From NCBI GenBank assembly GCA_934668695.1, contig CAKUOD010000001.1, positions 1-64,000 on the forward strand: 64,000 nt of DNA. Reading direction: 5' to 3'. The notes under the pieces are model-generated. The model did not search any database, was not told where the DNA came from, and saw only the letters and a list, made by a program, of their open reading frames with translations. How positions within the stretch are numbered: position 1 is the stretch's first letter; each line of letters begins with the position of its first letter. The DNA is from an uncultured Collinsella sp. GTDB taxonomy: Bacteria > Actinomycetota > Coriobacteriia > Coriobacteriales > Coriobacteriaceae. Positions 17,600 through 27,058 of the stretch are shown here, piece after piece. The position numbers were made by a program, and so were the translations under genes.

Positions 17600-18535
17600 A
17601 TGGAAAGCCGCAAGCCATATCTCGCCACCCTGCCCGGACTCATCCTGGGCTGCCTCGTATGCTGCGCGCTCTGGGGGTCGGCTTTTCCCTGCATCAAGAT
17701 CGGCTACGCGCTCTTTGGCATCCCGGCAGACGATAGCGCCTCGCAGCTGTTCTTCGCGGGCCTGCGCTTCACCCTTGCCGGCGCGCTGGTCATTGTTGGC
17801 ATGAGCGCGGTCCAACGCCGTCCGCTCGTTCCGCAGACGCGCGACATCAAACCTATCTTCACGCTGTCGCTCTTCCAGACCATCGGCCAGTACTTCTTTT
17901 TCTACCTCGGTCTCTCCCGTGCAAGCGCCATGTCGAGCTCCATCATCGAGGCCAGCGCTAATTTCTTGGCCATCCTCTTTGCCGCCCTGGCATTCCGCAC
18001 CGAAAAGCTCGATGCGGCCAAGGTGCTCGGCTGCGTGTTGGGCTTCGCCGGCGTCGCACTCGTTAACCTTTCAGGCACGGACGGCACCTTTGGCTTTACG
18101 CTCGACGGCGAGGGCTTTATCCTGGCCTCCACCGTCGCGGGCGCCCTTTCGACCTGCCTGATCGGCATCTTCTCGCGCGAGCACGACGGCGTCTTGCTTG
18201 CCGGCTGGCAGTTCTTGGTCGGCGGCCTCGTCCTCACCGCTATCGGCTTTTTGATGGGCGGCGTGCTCTCCCCCACGGCAATCGCCCCCGCCATCGCGCT
18301 CATCGTCTATATGGCGCTTATCTCCGCGGTCGCCTACTCGCTGTGGTCGCGCCTACTTGCCGTCAACCCCGTCAGCCGCGTCTCGGTCTTTGGGTTTATG
18401 AACCCGGTCTTTGGCGTGCTGTTGAGCGCGCTGCTGCTCGGCGAGGGCGCCGGCACGAGCCCCGTTACCGTTATCGTTGCCCTGCTGCTGGTCTGCGGCG
18501 GCATCATCATCGTCAACAAACCTAAAAAGGCCTAG
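17600..18535 (+). CDS. DMT-superfamily (EamA) transporter
   Basis: A 311-residue inner-membrane protein with two EamA repeats and about ten hydrophobic segments. The first repeat begins GLILGCLVCCALWGSAFPCIK and the second GEGFILASTVAGALSTCLIG; the C-terminus ends with a short basic KPKKA. Members export amino acids, purines or other metabolites, and the substrate cannot be read from sequence. The ATG at 17600 follows AGGAAGGACACC; the start codon further upstream (17558) would lie within the purL terminator, so it is rejected. Confidence 0.88.
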   Translation: MESRKPYLATLPGLILGCLVCCALWGSAFPCIKIGYALFGIPADDSASQLFFAGLRFTLAGALVIVGMSAVQRRPLVPQTRDIKPIFTLSLFQTIGQYFFFYLGLSRASAMSSSIIEASANFLAILFAALAFRTEKLDAAKVLGCVLGFAGVALVNLSGTDGTFGFTLDGEGFILASTVAGALSTCLIGIFSREHDGVLLAGWQFLVGGLVLTAIGFLMGGVLSPTAIAPAIALIVYMALISAVAYSLWSRLLAVNPVSRVSVFGFMNPVFGVLLSALLLGEGAGTSPVTVIVALLLVCGGIIIVNKPKKA

Positions 18536-18601
18536 CGAGCTGCCGCGTTCCGAGAAAAAGACGAGGCGCATCTTCGACAGCCGCTACTAGGCCTTCGTAA
18601 G

Positions 18602-18643
18602 AAATAGGGGCGCACGACTCAACGGTCGTGCGCCCCTATTTTT
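18602..18643. terminator. Bidirectional terminator
   Basis: A 17-bp perfect stem, AAATAGGGGCGCACGAC with its complement, has a six-base loop and T/A tracts on both sides. It lies between the EamA gene and the convergent GGDEF gene. Confidence 0.93.
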
Positions 18644-19786
18644 CTAGCGTACCTGAACGCCGGCTTTCTTTTTCTCGGCCTTGACGCGGTAGAGCTCCAC
18701 ATCGGCAGCGCGAAGCAAGTCTTGCCAGGTATCGACCCCATCGCCGACCCGTGCGTAGCCGATGGACATCCGCAGCAGATACGGCACGTCGGCACGTGCA
18801 AGCTCATCGTTGATTGCCGCACACAGACTTATGATGTCCTGCTCCGCCGTCGCCTTTTGGAGCACCACGAACTCATCGCCGCCATAACGTGCGATAAAGC
18901 CACCAGACGCCGAGCAGACCTCTTTGAGCGTAGCAGATACGACCTGGAGGGCATGGTCGCCCTCCACATGTCCATAGTGATCGTTAATCTGCTTAAAGCC
19001 GTCGGCGTCCATCATAAGCAGATACACATCTTCGGCCTGTTCCACATTTGAGAACAGCGACAGCATATAGGTCTCAAAACGGTTGCGATTGTTAAGGCCA
19101 GTCAACGGGTCGGTCGAGATCAGCTGCTCCTGGTAGATGATGTAGAGTAGCAATATGCTAATCATTATGCCGACACAAAGGCCGGGCACCGATAATACAA
19201 CCTGAAAGGTACCGCCCACCAGGGCCGGAATGGCGAAAAATGCCAAGGTTCGATAGATGGCCTTCGTTTGCAGGCTTTCGACTTTTCGAGCCTGAACAAA
19301 GGCATGCAAGGACGTATATATGACGTAGCAGTAGCTAACGATAGGTTGAATCATATAAAGCGCACCGCGACGGTATATGCCCTGCGCATCGATATAGAAC
19401 AGGGCATGTGTCCAGTAGCTGGTAAACGCCAGCGCGACCACCAATACGGTCGGCAACGTCAAAAGCGCCACCCTATAGGGCGTGGTCAAGAGCTGCGAGC
19501 CCTGCATCGTCTCGGAATAGAAAAACCAAATGAGGCACGCGATGGCGAACAGCGAAAACGAGACCGCATTGGAAATCCAGTTGGCTGAAATGCCCACAGG
19601 AGTGCTCACGCCGTCCGAGAGCGTCCAAATCATATCGAAGAAAATGTAGGCGGCAGAGGTGTAGCCGAGCATGCTAAACAACAGCTGCTGGGTACTCGAG
19701 AACAAGGAGCGGCGGCTTCGTGCGGCAAGCCCGATAAGAATAATCATGCACAGCACAAAAATCTCGATCTTGAGTGCCTTAACCAC
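18644..19786 (-). CDS. Membrane diguanylate cyclase (GGDEF domain)
   Basis: A 380-residue protein. Six or seven membrane helices occupy residues 5-215 and a GGDEF domain occupies about 222-380. The active-site loop GGDEF is intact at 302-306, with the DPLTGLNNRN entry motif at 226-235 and the substrate-binding DADGFKQIND around 260. No RxxD inhibitory site is seen five residues before GGDEF. It should make cyclic di-GMP from two GTP in response to a membrane or extracellular signal. The start is a GTG behind GAGGGGATGG. Confidence 0.93.
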   Translation of the reverse strand: MVKALKIEIFVLCMIILIGLAARSRRSLFSSTQQLLFSMLGYTSAAYIFFDMIWTLSDGVSTPVGISANWISNAVSFSLFAIACLIWFFYSETMQGSQLLTTPYRVALLTLPTVLVVALAFTSYWTHALFYIDAQGIYRRGALYMIQPIVSYCYVIYTSLHAFVQARKVESLQTKAIYRTLAFFAIPALVGGTFQVVLSVPGLCVGIMISILLLYIIYQEQLISTDPLTGLNNRNRFETYMLSLFSNVEQAEDVYLLMMDADGFKQINDHYGHVEGDHALQVVSATLKEVCSASGGFIARYGGDEFVVLQKATAEQDIISLCAAINDELARADVPYLLRMSIGYARVGDGVDTWQDLLRAADVELYRVKAEKKKAGVQVR

Positions 19787-19885
19787 TAGGTTCCATCCCC
19801 TCTATATCCAAGTGGCCAGAATCGCCCGAGATTCGCTCGGGCAAGAAACACCCCTTAGCCCGCAGGGGTAAGGGGAATAATAGCA

Positions 19886-19952
19886 GAGCGCCCGAATGAC
19901 ACCGAATAACAGATGCCGTACGGGCGCTCGGACGGCGTGAATTGCACACGCC
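19886..19952. other. Intergenic hairpins upstream of the GGDEF gene
   Basis: The 190-base gap holds two stems: GAGCGCCCG paired with 19921-19929, and GGCGTG paired with CACGCC at 19934-19952. They lie just past the kdgT stop and probably end that transcript, although there is no clear T run. A third short mirror (CCCCTTA/TAAGGGG) is near 19851-19875. I see no ORF here. Confidence 0.4.
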
Positions 19953-19976
19953 GATTTCATTGATTCGAACAGGTGA

Positions 19977-20999
19977 TTACTCGCCGTCGATATCGGTCGC
20001 GACAGCCTCCTCAATAGCCTCGACACCAGCAACCGACAGGTCTTCCTTGCCCTGGCAGAATTTCTTGTCGACCCAGCCGGTCAGGATCGGGGCCATGATC
20101 GCCGTGATGATGACGGCGGTAGCGATCTGGGCGTACGCAGTGGGCGCAAGCTCGGCATAGCGCGGCGCAACCTCGGCGAGGGCGACCGGCGTGGTCATGG
20201 CCGTACCGGCGATGGTGGAACAGGCAACAGCAGCCTTGCCGTTGCCGCCGCACAGGCGCTCAAAGGCAAAGGTGATGGGGCCGACGATAAAGAGCGTGAT
20301 GAGGCCAAGCAGAATGCCCGAGATGCCGCCGGTGATGAAGCTCGACAGACTCATGGACGCACCGAGCTGAAAACCGATGACGGCAATCGCGGGATTGGTG
20401 CCGGGGACCAGCAGGTTCTTGATGAACGGGAACAGGTTGCCCAAAACCATGCCGATAACGAGCGGCAGGATGGAACCGATGATGGTGCCGATGGGAATGT
20501 TAGCGAGACCCGAGACGCCGAGGATAATCATCGTGACGGCGGGACCGGCCGTAAAGAACAGGATGCCGACGGCGCCTTGCTCGGACTCATCGCCGAACTC
20601 GCCCATGATGCCCGTATAGAGCGCCATGTTGCAGAACGTGATGCCGCCGATGATGGACACGGAGCTGAGGCCAAGGAAGTTGTCGTTAAAGAAATACGCC
20701 ACGCCCAAGCCGAGAGCCGCCGCGACGACAAGCTTGGGAATCAGCACGACGATACCGGTCTTGATGGCGCCCGGCGTGGACTTAAAGCTGATGCCGGCAC
20801 CCACGAAGAGCAGGATCGCCGCAACGATGGTATTGGAACCACCGCGGCAGGCAGCCGTAAAGAAGCCGCCGATCTCAAAGACCTGCGGGCAGAAGGTGTT
20901 GAGCAAAAGGCCGACGATCATGGGATAGATCATGATGTCGCCCGGGATACGCGGGACCTTGAATTTCTTTTTCTCGTTGGCGGTTGCTTCCTGTGCCAT
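19977..20999 (-). CDS. kdgT: 2-keto-3-deoxygluconate permease
   Basis: A 340-residue membrane protein of the KdgT family, which imports 2-keto-3-deoxygluconate, a pectin and uronate breakdown product, by cation symport. About ten hydrophobic segments start after a charged N-terminus. Family sequence includes ARNG-type stretches such as VPRIPGDIMIYPMIVGLLLN and the glycine-rich CGGNGKAAVACSTIAGTAMTTP. The ATG at 20999 follows GGGGGTTTC. No uronate catabolic genes are in the window, so it is a stand-alone gene here. Confidence 0.88.
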   Translation of the reverse strand: MAQEATANEKKKFKVPRIPGDIMIYPMIVGLLLNTFCPQVFEIGGFFTAACRGGSNTIVAAILLFVGAGISFKSTPGAIKTGIVVLIPKLVVAAALGLGVAYFFNDNFLGLSSVSIIGGITFCNMALYTGIMGEFGDESEQGAVGILFFTAGPAVTMIILGVSGLANIPIGTIIGSILPLVIGMVLGNLFPFIKNLLVPGTNPAIAVIGFQLGASMSLSSFITGGISGILLGLITLFIVGPITFAFERLCGGNGKAAVACSTIAGTAMTTPVALAEVAPRYAELAPTAYAQIATAVIITAIMAPILTGWVDKKFCQGKEDLSVAGVEAIEEAVATDIDGE

Positions 21000-21143
21000 G
21001 AAACCCCCATTTCCGCTGACGGGGAACAAAAGCCCACGTCATGCTTTGCTACAGTAAAGTCTGACCATGGTACCAGAAGAAGCAGACCAGCTCGATGAGA
21101 AATTCGATTCGGGGGCAGCGACGACAAAAGGAGGCACCGGCCC

Positions 21144-21467
21144 CTATATGAGGCTCAAAACGATATACAGCACAACGCCCGAGACGCAGCACCACAACAT
21201 CGACTTTGTCTTGATTGCCACCGCCACGACACCGGCAGCCGCAATCCAGGGAACCAAGGCCGGCCACAACCCCGCATCGAAGGCCCCGGGGCTTACCAAG
21301 TCGTTGGCTACCAGCGCGGCAAAGGCGGCGGGCGGAATGTAGCCCAGGGCCTCGGTGACGCGGGGCGGCAGGGTCCGTCCGCGCAGGGCGAACGCCGGCG
21401 CGATGCGAAAGAATGCGATGGCTGCCCACGACGACAGCCACAGAACCAAGAACTCGTTAACGGGCAT
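21144..21467 (-). CDS. azlD: AzlD-family branched-chain amino acid exporter subunit
   Basis: A 107-residue membrane protein with three or four hydrophobic segments, typical for AzlD (MPVNEFLVLWLSSWAAIAFFR, then LPPRVTEALGYIPPAAFAALV). AzlCD exports branched-chain amino acids or azaleucine. The real start is the ATG at 21467, with GGGAGGGG upstream and an 11-base overlap with the end of azlC; the longer open frame to 21713 is a shadow of azlC. Confidence 0.88.
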   Translation of the reverse strand: MPVNEFLVLWLSSWAAIAFFRIAPAFALRGRTLPPRVTEALGYIPPAAFAALVANDLVSPGAFDAGLWPALVPWIAAAGVVAVAIKTKSMLWCCVSGVVLYIVLSLI

Positions 21468-22149
21468 CGCGAGCACCCCTCCCATCGGACAAGGCATCGC
21501 ACACAAGCGCGATGGCAACGCCGACCACGACGCTTGCCGGCACGGCGATATTCGCAAGGCCCAAGAACTTGAACATGGCGACGGACACCGCGCCCGAAAC
21601 CGCCGCGACGACATTGCCGCGCGACAGGCGCTGCGAAAAGAGCAAGCAGATGAAGAGAGACGTGCAGACAAAGCCTGCGATAGCGGTAGGAACATCGATG
21701 GCAGCGCCGGCAACAGCGCCCGCCGTGCACGAGACGCCCCATGTTGCGATCAGAATCGCGTTGAGCGCAAAGGCCTCCTTAGGGCCCCAGCCATCGCCCT
21801 CGACCAGCTTGGCCAGCGAGATGCCGTAGGCCTCTTCGGTAAGCGTCGCCGTGACCGCCAGCGTCTGGCGTTTCGAAGCCCCGGCAAGGTGCGGCGCAAG
21901 CGATGCCGAGTAGAGCGCAAAGCGAGAGGAGATGGCAGCGACGCTTGCGATAATCGAAGGTGCCGGCACGCCCGCCAGCCATAGGTTGCAGATCATGAAC
22001 TGGCCGCTGCCCGTCACAAACGTACTGCTCAGGGCAAAGACCATCCAGGGCTCCATCCCCGTCTGACCCATTATCATTCCGCACGGCGCGCCCACCGCAA
22101 CATAGGTGAGCATCACCGGCCAAACGGTTTTAACAATTCTGAGCACCAT
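21457..22149 (-). CDS. azlC: AzlC-family branched-chain amino acid exporter subunit
   Basis: A 230-residue membrane protein with the AzlC pattern: PVMLTYVAVGAPCGMIMGQTG, then FVTGSGQFM and the TLTEEAYGISL loop. It forms the exporter with AzlD immediately downstream. Placed in the same window as a Liv importer, it suggests active balancing of intracellular branched-chain amino acids, although the two operons are 12 kb apart and no shared regulation is visible. Confidence 0.9.
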   Translation of the reverse strand: MVLRIVKTVWPVMLTYVAVGAPCGMIMGQTGMEPWMVFALSSTFVTGSGQFMICNLWLAGVPAPSIIASVAAISSRFALYSASLAPHLAGASKRQTLAVTATLTEEAYGISLAKLVEGDGWGPKEAFALNAILIATWGVSCTAGAVAGAAIDVPTAIAGFVCTSLFICLLFSQRLSRGNVVAAVSGAVSVAMFKFLGLANIAVPASVVVGVAIALVCDALSDGRGARDAR

Positions 22150-22230
22150 ATCGCTCCTCGCTCTGTCAAGCTATCCGCATCGCGCGCAACCGCACATTGT
22201 AATCGTCGTCCGCCGGCAACCGAGTTCGCC

Positions 22231-22236
22231 TACAAT
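22231..22236 (+). promoter_or_regulatory. Possible -10 element for the HD-domain gene
   Basis: TACAAT lies 42 bases upstream of the start, in a spacer shared with the divergent azlC. No good -35 is seen at 16-18 bases, so this is a weak assignment. Confidence 0.35.
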
Positions 22237-22277
22237 TGCCACCGGATCGAACAACGCAAACTTTTTAGGAAGTCATT

Positions 22278-23090
22278 ATGACAGCTATCGATCGAGGCCG
22301 GGCGACCGCGGCCTTCAAACGCTATACCGATGCTTACGACGCCGCCAATCCGCGCATCGCGCTCAAAATCGAGCACACCTATCACGTGGCGGAAGCGTGC
22401 GATGCCGTGGCGCGCGAGCAGAACTGGTCGACAGAGGATATTGACCTGGCCTGGCTTTGCGGCCTGCTGCACGATATGGGCCGCTTTGAGCAGCTGCGAC
22501 GCTGGGACACCTTTAAAGATGCCGAGAGTATGAGCCATGCGGCGTTGGGCGTCGAGGTCCTCTTTGGCGAGAATCCCGCCGATGCACCCGCCGCAACAAG
22601 CATCCGCGACTTTATTGACGGTCCGGTGGAAGACGAACTCATCCGCGCGAGCATCGCCTATCACAGCGACTTTCGCCTACCCAAGGAGCTCGACGAGCGC
22701 ACGCGGCGCTTCTGTGATATCGTGCGCGACGGCGATAAGGTCGACATTATGCGCACTATCGCCGACAGCACCGTCGATACCATCCTCAAAGTTGATGAGG
22801 ATACGTTTCTTGCCAGCCACTTCTCGTCGCCGACACTCGCCGCCTTTGACGAGCATCGCTGCGTTGCACGCGATGAGCGCAACGAGCCCGCAGACTTCCT
22901 GGTAGGGCTCATCTGCTTTATGTTTGAGCTCGTCTATCCGGCAAGCCGTGCTCTGGCGCGCAAGCAGGGCGATATCTACCGCCTGCTCGACGCACCCTTT
23001 GGCATTACGCGGCCCTTCACCGATCCCGCCACGCAAGCGACCTGGGAGCGCCTAAAGGGCGAGATGCGCGACTGGCTGGCACGTGCCTAG
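22278..23090 (+). CDS. HD-domain phosphohydrolase
   Basis: A 270-residue protein with the HD metal-binding pattern: HTYHV near residue 35, LLHDMGRFEQ near 63 and further His/Asp positions in YHSDFRLPKEL. HD proteins usually hydrolyse nucleotides or phosphoesters; the substrate is unknown. The ATG follows TTTAGGAAGTC. Its stop codon shares the four bases CTAG with the stop of the convergent etfA-like gene, so no terminator separates them. Confidence 0.85.
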   Translation: MTAIDRGRATAAFKRYTDAYDAANPRIALKIEHTYHVAEACDAVAREQNWSTEDIDLAWLCGLLHDMGRFEQLRRWDTFKDAESMSHAALGVEVLFGENPADAPAATSIRDFIDGPVEDELIRASIAYHSDFRLPKELDERTRRFCDIVRDGDKVDIMRTIADSTVDTILKVDEDTFLASHFSSPTLAAFDEHRCVARDERNEPADFLVGLICFMFELVYPASRALARKQGDIYRLLDAPFGITRPFTDPATQATWERLKGEMRDWLARA

Positions 23091-24292
23091 CGCTCAAGCT
23101 GGGCCAGCAGCTCCTCGACGACCTCGACGGCGTCGCCGACAACCTTGTACTGGGCGGCGCCAAAGATAGGGGCATCCGGGTCCTCGTTGATGGCGATAAT
23201 GCGCTCTGCCCCACCGATGCCGGCAAGATGTTGGATGGCGCCCGAGACACCGATACTCACGAGAAGCTTGGGCGAAACGGATACGCCCGTCTGGCCAATC
23301 TGATGGCGGTACTCCAACCAGCCGGCCTCCACAACAGGACGCGTGCAGCCAAGCTCGGCACCGAGGGCCTCGGCGAGTTTTCGCATCAACGGCAGGTTTT
23401 TCTTGGAACCAATGCCGCGACCTACCACGACCAGACGCTCGGCGTCGGCAATCGAAGCCTGCTGCCCCCACTCCTCGGCGGGAATCGAGATCTCGACACG
23501 GGCTTTAACGTCATCCGCAAGCGCCACCTGAGTGATCGTGCCGGAGCGGCCGTAGTCGAAGTCGGGCGCCTTAAAGATGCCGGGACGTACCGTTGCCATC
23601 TGAGGGCGGTGGTTGGGACAAACGATGGTGGCCATCAGGTTGCCGCCAAACGCCGGGCGCGTCTGCTGCAGCAGGCCCGTCTCCGTATCCATCGAGAGCA
23701 CGGTGCAGTCGGCCGTAAGACCCGTCTGCAGGCGCACGGCAACGCCAGGTGCCAGCTCGCGGCCAAAGGCGGTCGCGCCGTACAGAATAGCCTCGGGCTT
23801 ACGCTCGGCCACCAAATCGCAGATCAGGCGAGCGTAGACCTCCGCATCGTTTTGGCGCAGGCGCTCGTCGCGACAGACCATAACTTCATCAGCACCGGCG
23901 CAAACCAAATGCTCAAGCTCCTCGAACGAGCTCTCGGGGCTCATGCCGACCAGCGCCACCAGACGGCAGCCACGGGCATCGGCAAGCTCGCGGCCCTTGC
24001 CCATGAGCTCGTAGGCAACGGGAGCCACCGTATCGTGCTCATCGGTCTGCACGTATACCCAAATGTCTCGAAATGCATCAAGGTCCGCCGCGCCGGCGGC
24101 CTCGTCACGCTCGATCGAGATGGCGTTAACGGGACAGGCATCGACGCACCCGCCGCACAGAACGCAGCCGTCGGTCACGCGGGCACAGCGGTTGGGGCGC
24201 TCGCCTTCCACCACAATGCCGCCCGAGGCGCAGGCGCGAACGCAGCGACCGCAGCCGATACAGACTTCGCTATCGATAATCAGTCCGCTCAT
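23087..24292 (-). CDS. etfA: Electron transfer flavoprotein alpha subunit with N-terminal 2[4Fe-4S] ferredoxin domain
   Basis: A 401-residue protein. Residues 1-65 are a two-cluster ferredoxin module ([11 protein letters not shown] near 12, [12 protein letters not shown] near 42). The rest is EtfA, with an N-terminal ETF fold and a C-terminal FAD domain ([11 protein letters not shown], then [24 protein letters not shown]). Ferredoxin-fused EtfA is known from the electron-bifurcating lactate dehydrogenase of acetogens (LctC) and related complexes. With the flanking EtfB and FAD dehydrogenase it probably moves electrons between lactate or another 2-hydroxyacid, NAD and ferredoxin. Confidence 0.9.
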   Translation of the reverse strand: MSGLIIDSEVCIGCGRCVRACASGGIVVEGERPNRCARVTDGCVLCGGCVDACPVNAISIERDEAAGAADLDAFRDIWVYVQTDEHDTVAPVAYELMGKGRELADARGCRLVALVGMSPESSFEELEHLVCAGADEVMVCRDERLRQNDAEVYARLICDLVAERKPEAILYGATAFGRELAPGVAVRLQTGLTADCTVLSMDTETGLLQQTRPAFGGNLMATIVCPNHRPQMATVRPGIFKAPDFDYGRSGTITQVALADDVKARVEISIPAEEWGQQASIADAERLVVVGRGIGSKKNLPLMRKLAEALGAELGCTRPVVEAGWLEYRHQIGQTGVSVSPKLLVSIGVSGAIQHLAGIGGAERIIAINEDPDAPIFGAAQYKVVGDAVEVVEELLAQLER

Positions 24293-25108
24293 CTATGCCA
24301 TCCCCTCGATAATCTTGGCAAGTTTTGCCGCCTGCTCGGACGCCGTTCCCTCAACGGCCTCACACGTTTGGTCACGGTCGGGCACAAACGAGCGCACGAC
24401 CTGCGTCGGTGATCCGGCAAGGCCGCAACGCGAGGGATCGGCGTTTACGTCGGCAGCGCTGGCCACGCGCACGTCTGCATCCTCGGCCGCGCGAATACCG
24501 GCAATACTCGGCATGCGCAGCTGGCCAATCTCCTTGGCGGTCGTCATCGCACACGGCATCTCCAGGTACACCGTCTCCTCGCCGGCATCGCAGCCGTGGA
24601 CGAGCGCCAGCGAGCCACACGTCGTAAATCCCACGCTCTGCACACAGCTCACGTCGGTCACGCAGGGGATCTCAAAGGCGCCGGCCAGCTCGGGTCCGAT
24701 CTGGGCCGTATCGCCGTCCACTGCCATCTTGCCGCAGATGAGCAGGTCAAAGTCCTCATCGAGCTCCTCAATACCGCATTTGAGGGCATACGTGGTCGCC
24801 AGGGTATCGGCACCTGCAAAGGCGCGATCGGTTAGCAGCAGCGCGTCGTCGGCGCCACGTGCGATGCAGTCGCGCAGCAGCGATTCGGTCGCGGGAATAC
24901 CCATCGACACCACCGTCACGCGAACATCCATGCCAAAGCCGATAAAGTCGTCTTTAAGTGCCAGCGCGCACTCCAGAGCGCTCGCGTCAAAGGGATTGAT
25001 GACTGCCTGCTTGCCATCGCGAACGATGGTATTGGTCTTGGGGTCCATCTTAACCTCGGTGCTACCCGGCACCGCCTTGACGCACACCACCATATGGAAA
25101 TCGCTCAT
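24293..25108 (-). CDS. etfB: Electron transfer flavoprotein beta subunit
   Basis: A 271-residue EtfB, with the beta-subunit opening VVCVKAVPG, then NPFDASALECALAL and the AMP/FAD-binding region DGDTAQIGPELAG. It forms the heterodimer with the EtfA encoded next. I use the ATG at 25108, preceded by AAAGGGGG; a GTG at 25114, overlapping the upstream stop, is also possible. Its stop abuts the etfA start, so the three genes form one tight operon. Confidence 0.9.
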   Translation of the reverse strand: MSDFHMVVCVKAVPGSTEVKMDPKTNTIVRDGKQAVINPFDASALECALALKDDFIGFGMDVRVTVVSMGIPATESLLRDCIARGADDALLLTDRAFAGADTLATTYALKCGIEELDEDFDLLICGKMAVDGDTAQIGPELAGAFEIPCVTDVSCVQSVGFTTCGSLALVHGCDAGEETVYLEMPCAMTTAKEIGQLRMPSIAGIRAAEDADVRVASAADVNADPSRCGLAGSPTQVVRSFVPDRDQTCEAVEGTASEQAAKLAKIIEGMA

Positions 25109-25110
25109 CT

Positions 25111-26712
25111 TCACGCGCCCCCTTTCTGGACGAGTTCATCCAAGAGCTTCTCCGAAAACAGGTTTCCGCGGCCCAGCTGTCCGGCAGGATCGAGTTGGAG
25201 CTTAAGCCGTGCCGACTCGACCATGGCCTCGTGGCCGTACATCGTCTCAAGAAAGCCCGCCTTGATCTTGCCGACGCCGTGCTCGGCGGAGACGGCGCCA
25301 CCCATGGCCGTGACCTCGGAAGCCCACTGGGCAAACAACTCGCCGCCGCGGCGGTAATCCTGCGCATCGCGCGGCAGAATGTTCACATGCAGATGGTTGT
25401 TGCCGATATGGCCCCAGGCGGCAGACTCGAGCCCGCTTTCGGCCAACGTGTGGCGATAGAGAGCGACAACGTCGGCCAGGCGCGCATTGGGCACCGACAT
25501 GTCCGATCCCAGCTTGGTGATGGTGGGGTCGGTGCGGCGACGCTCGTCGATAAGCATATTGACGCTCTCTGGCACCGCATGACGGAAGAATCGCTGGCAT
25601 TCGCGATCGACCTCGGTGCGCGCGACCCAGGTCGCATCGTCACGACCGCCCGCAAGCTCCAGTACCCATCCCAGGTGATACAGTTCCTCAGTCGCCTGCT
25701 TCTCGTCATCGCAATCGAGCTCCACGTAGACGCAGACCTTGGCCTCTTTGTCGAGCGCCGGCAGCGAAGAAAACGCCGTCGACTGCTCACGCTGACGGCG
25801 CAGGATATCCAGGGCGCCTGCATCGAAATATTCGATGGCGGCTGCATGGGATAGGACGGGACGCACGGAATCGGTAAAGGACACGGCCTTGTCTTCGCTG
25901 TCAAAGAAACAGCTCACGCCCCAAACGACCTCCGGTGCCGGCTGCAGGGCAATCTCGAGCTCGGTGATGACGCCGAGCGTTCCGCAGGCACCGATAAAGA
26001 GGTCGATGGCATCCATGTCGTCCGCGACGAAATAGCCCGAGGCATTTTTGGTCTTGGGCATGGTGTAGGTGGGAAGATCAAGCTCGAGCGCACGACCTTC
26101 CGCTGTCACGAGTGACAGGTGGCGGCCCCGGGCAAAAACTTCGCCACGCCGAAGCTCGAGCAGGTCACCGTCGGTCAGCGCGACGTGAAGGCCCGTGACG
26201 TGCGGACGCATGGGACCGTAAGCGTAGCTACGGGCGCCGGAAGCGTTGCATGCCGCCATACCGCCCAGACAAGCAGACGCCTCGGTGGGATCGGTAGGAA
26301 AGAATTGCTCGGGGGCTTCCTGGAATTCCTCGTAAGCCTTAAGCGAAGCCTGGTCCCAATCTGCGGTCGGAAGCACCTTCTTGCCCAGCTGCTTGCGCAG
26401 CTCAGACAGCACGACGCCGGGCTCAACACGCAAGAGAAAGTGACCCTCGTCATCGCGGCGAAGGCCTAGGTAGCGATTCATGCGGGAGGTATTGAGGATG
26501 TGGCCGCCATGGGGCACGGCGCCGGCAGCGAGACCCGTTCGAGCGCCCTGGACAGTCACCGGGACACCGTCGACATGGAGCTGCCGCAGGATGGCGCGCG
26601 TCTCGTCTTCCGATGTTGGAAACGAGATGCTCGAGGCCTCGCCCGACGAGCGAGACTCGTCGCGACCGTATTCCTCGAACTCATCGGTGAAGGGTTTGAT
26701 GGTTGCAGACAT
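25111..26712 (-). CDS. FAD-linked 2-hydroxyacid (lactate/glycolate) dehydrogenase, GlcD/LctD type
   Basis: A 533-residue flavoprotein with a PCMH-type FAD domain (VTVQGARTGLAAGAVPHGG near 55, FPTDPTEASACLGGMAACNASG near 145) and a C-terminal oxidase domain with WGHIGNNHLHVNILP and the conserved SAEHGVGKIK loop. It oxidises a 2-hydroxyacid, most likely lactate. Order here is dehydrogenase-EtfB-EtfA, the three parts of the bifurcating lactate dehydrogenase (Lct) complex. The ATG at 26712 follows AAAGGGGAG. No lactate permease or racemase gene is adjacent. Confidence 0.87.
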   Translation of the reverse strand: MSATIKPFTDEFEEYGRDESRSSGEASSISFPTSEDETRAILRQLHVDGVPVTVQGARTGLAAGAVPHGGHILNTSRMNRYLGLRRDDEGHFLLRVEPGVVLSELRKQLGKKVLPTADWDQASLKAYEEFQEAPEQFFPTDPTEASACLGGMAACNASGARSYAYGPMRPHVTGLHVALTDGDLLELRRGEVFARGRHLSLVTAEGRALELDLPTYTMPKTKNASGYFVADDMDAIDLFIGACGTLGVITELEIALQPAPEVVWGVSCFFDSEDKAVSFTDSVRPVLSHAAAIEYFDAGALDILRRQREQSTAFSSLPALDKEAKVCVYVELDCDDEKQATEELYHLGWVLELAGGRDDATWVARTEVDRECQRFFRHAVPESVNMLIDERRRTDPTITKLGSDMSVPNARLADVVALYRHTLAESGLESAAWGHIGNNHLHVNILPRDAQDYRRGGELFAQWASEVTAMGGAVSAEHGVGKIKAGFLETMYGHEAMVESARLKLQLDPAGQLGRGNLFSEKLLDELVQKGGA

Positions 26713-27058
26713 GCAGAACTCCCCTTTAGCTAACTACAGTGTTTGCAGGGAGATGTTACCGCATCGTTTCGTTGACGTGTTCGAGACCGTCTCCATAATT
26801 GAGGATTTTTACGTCCGTGCAATTCGGCGAGCGGTTGCTTGTTCTCGGCAGGCGATGTTTTTGACACATATCGCTTCGCCGCCAACGATCGCGAAATTGG
26901 CACTCGAAAAACGTTGAAGTATTTTTTACCACCTGCTACCTGCGGTGATGCAAATCCGTCAAGCATTTGGTCAGCTTTTGGTCAAGTAGCGTCTGATACG
27001 GTCGGCATCGACAGCCAAAACCAATGGAAGTTTTGGCCCCAGAAGCAGGGAGGTTCCC
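26713..27058. other. Divergent intergenic region
   Basis: This 346-base gap separates the dehydrogenase operon (reverse) from the exported-protein operon (forward). I see no supported gene. TTGACG at about 26773 followed by TAATTG is a possible forward promoter but lies far from 27059. A short hairpin (CCAAAAC/GTTTTGG) sits at about 27016-27036, just before the ribosome site of the next gene. Confidence 0.35.

Noticed and set aside
13736..17815. Reverse-strand open frame of 1359 codons, longer than purL itself.
   Set aside because: It is antisense to purL and open only because C/G-ending codons leave few reverse stops. It lacks a ribosome site, and its sequence is Gly/Asp/Leu/Val rich without domain motifs.
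26480..26917. A 145-codon forward frame spanning the dehydrogenase start.
   Set aside because: Its first two thirds are antisense to the FAD dehydrogenase and the rest is in the AT-rich promoter gap.
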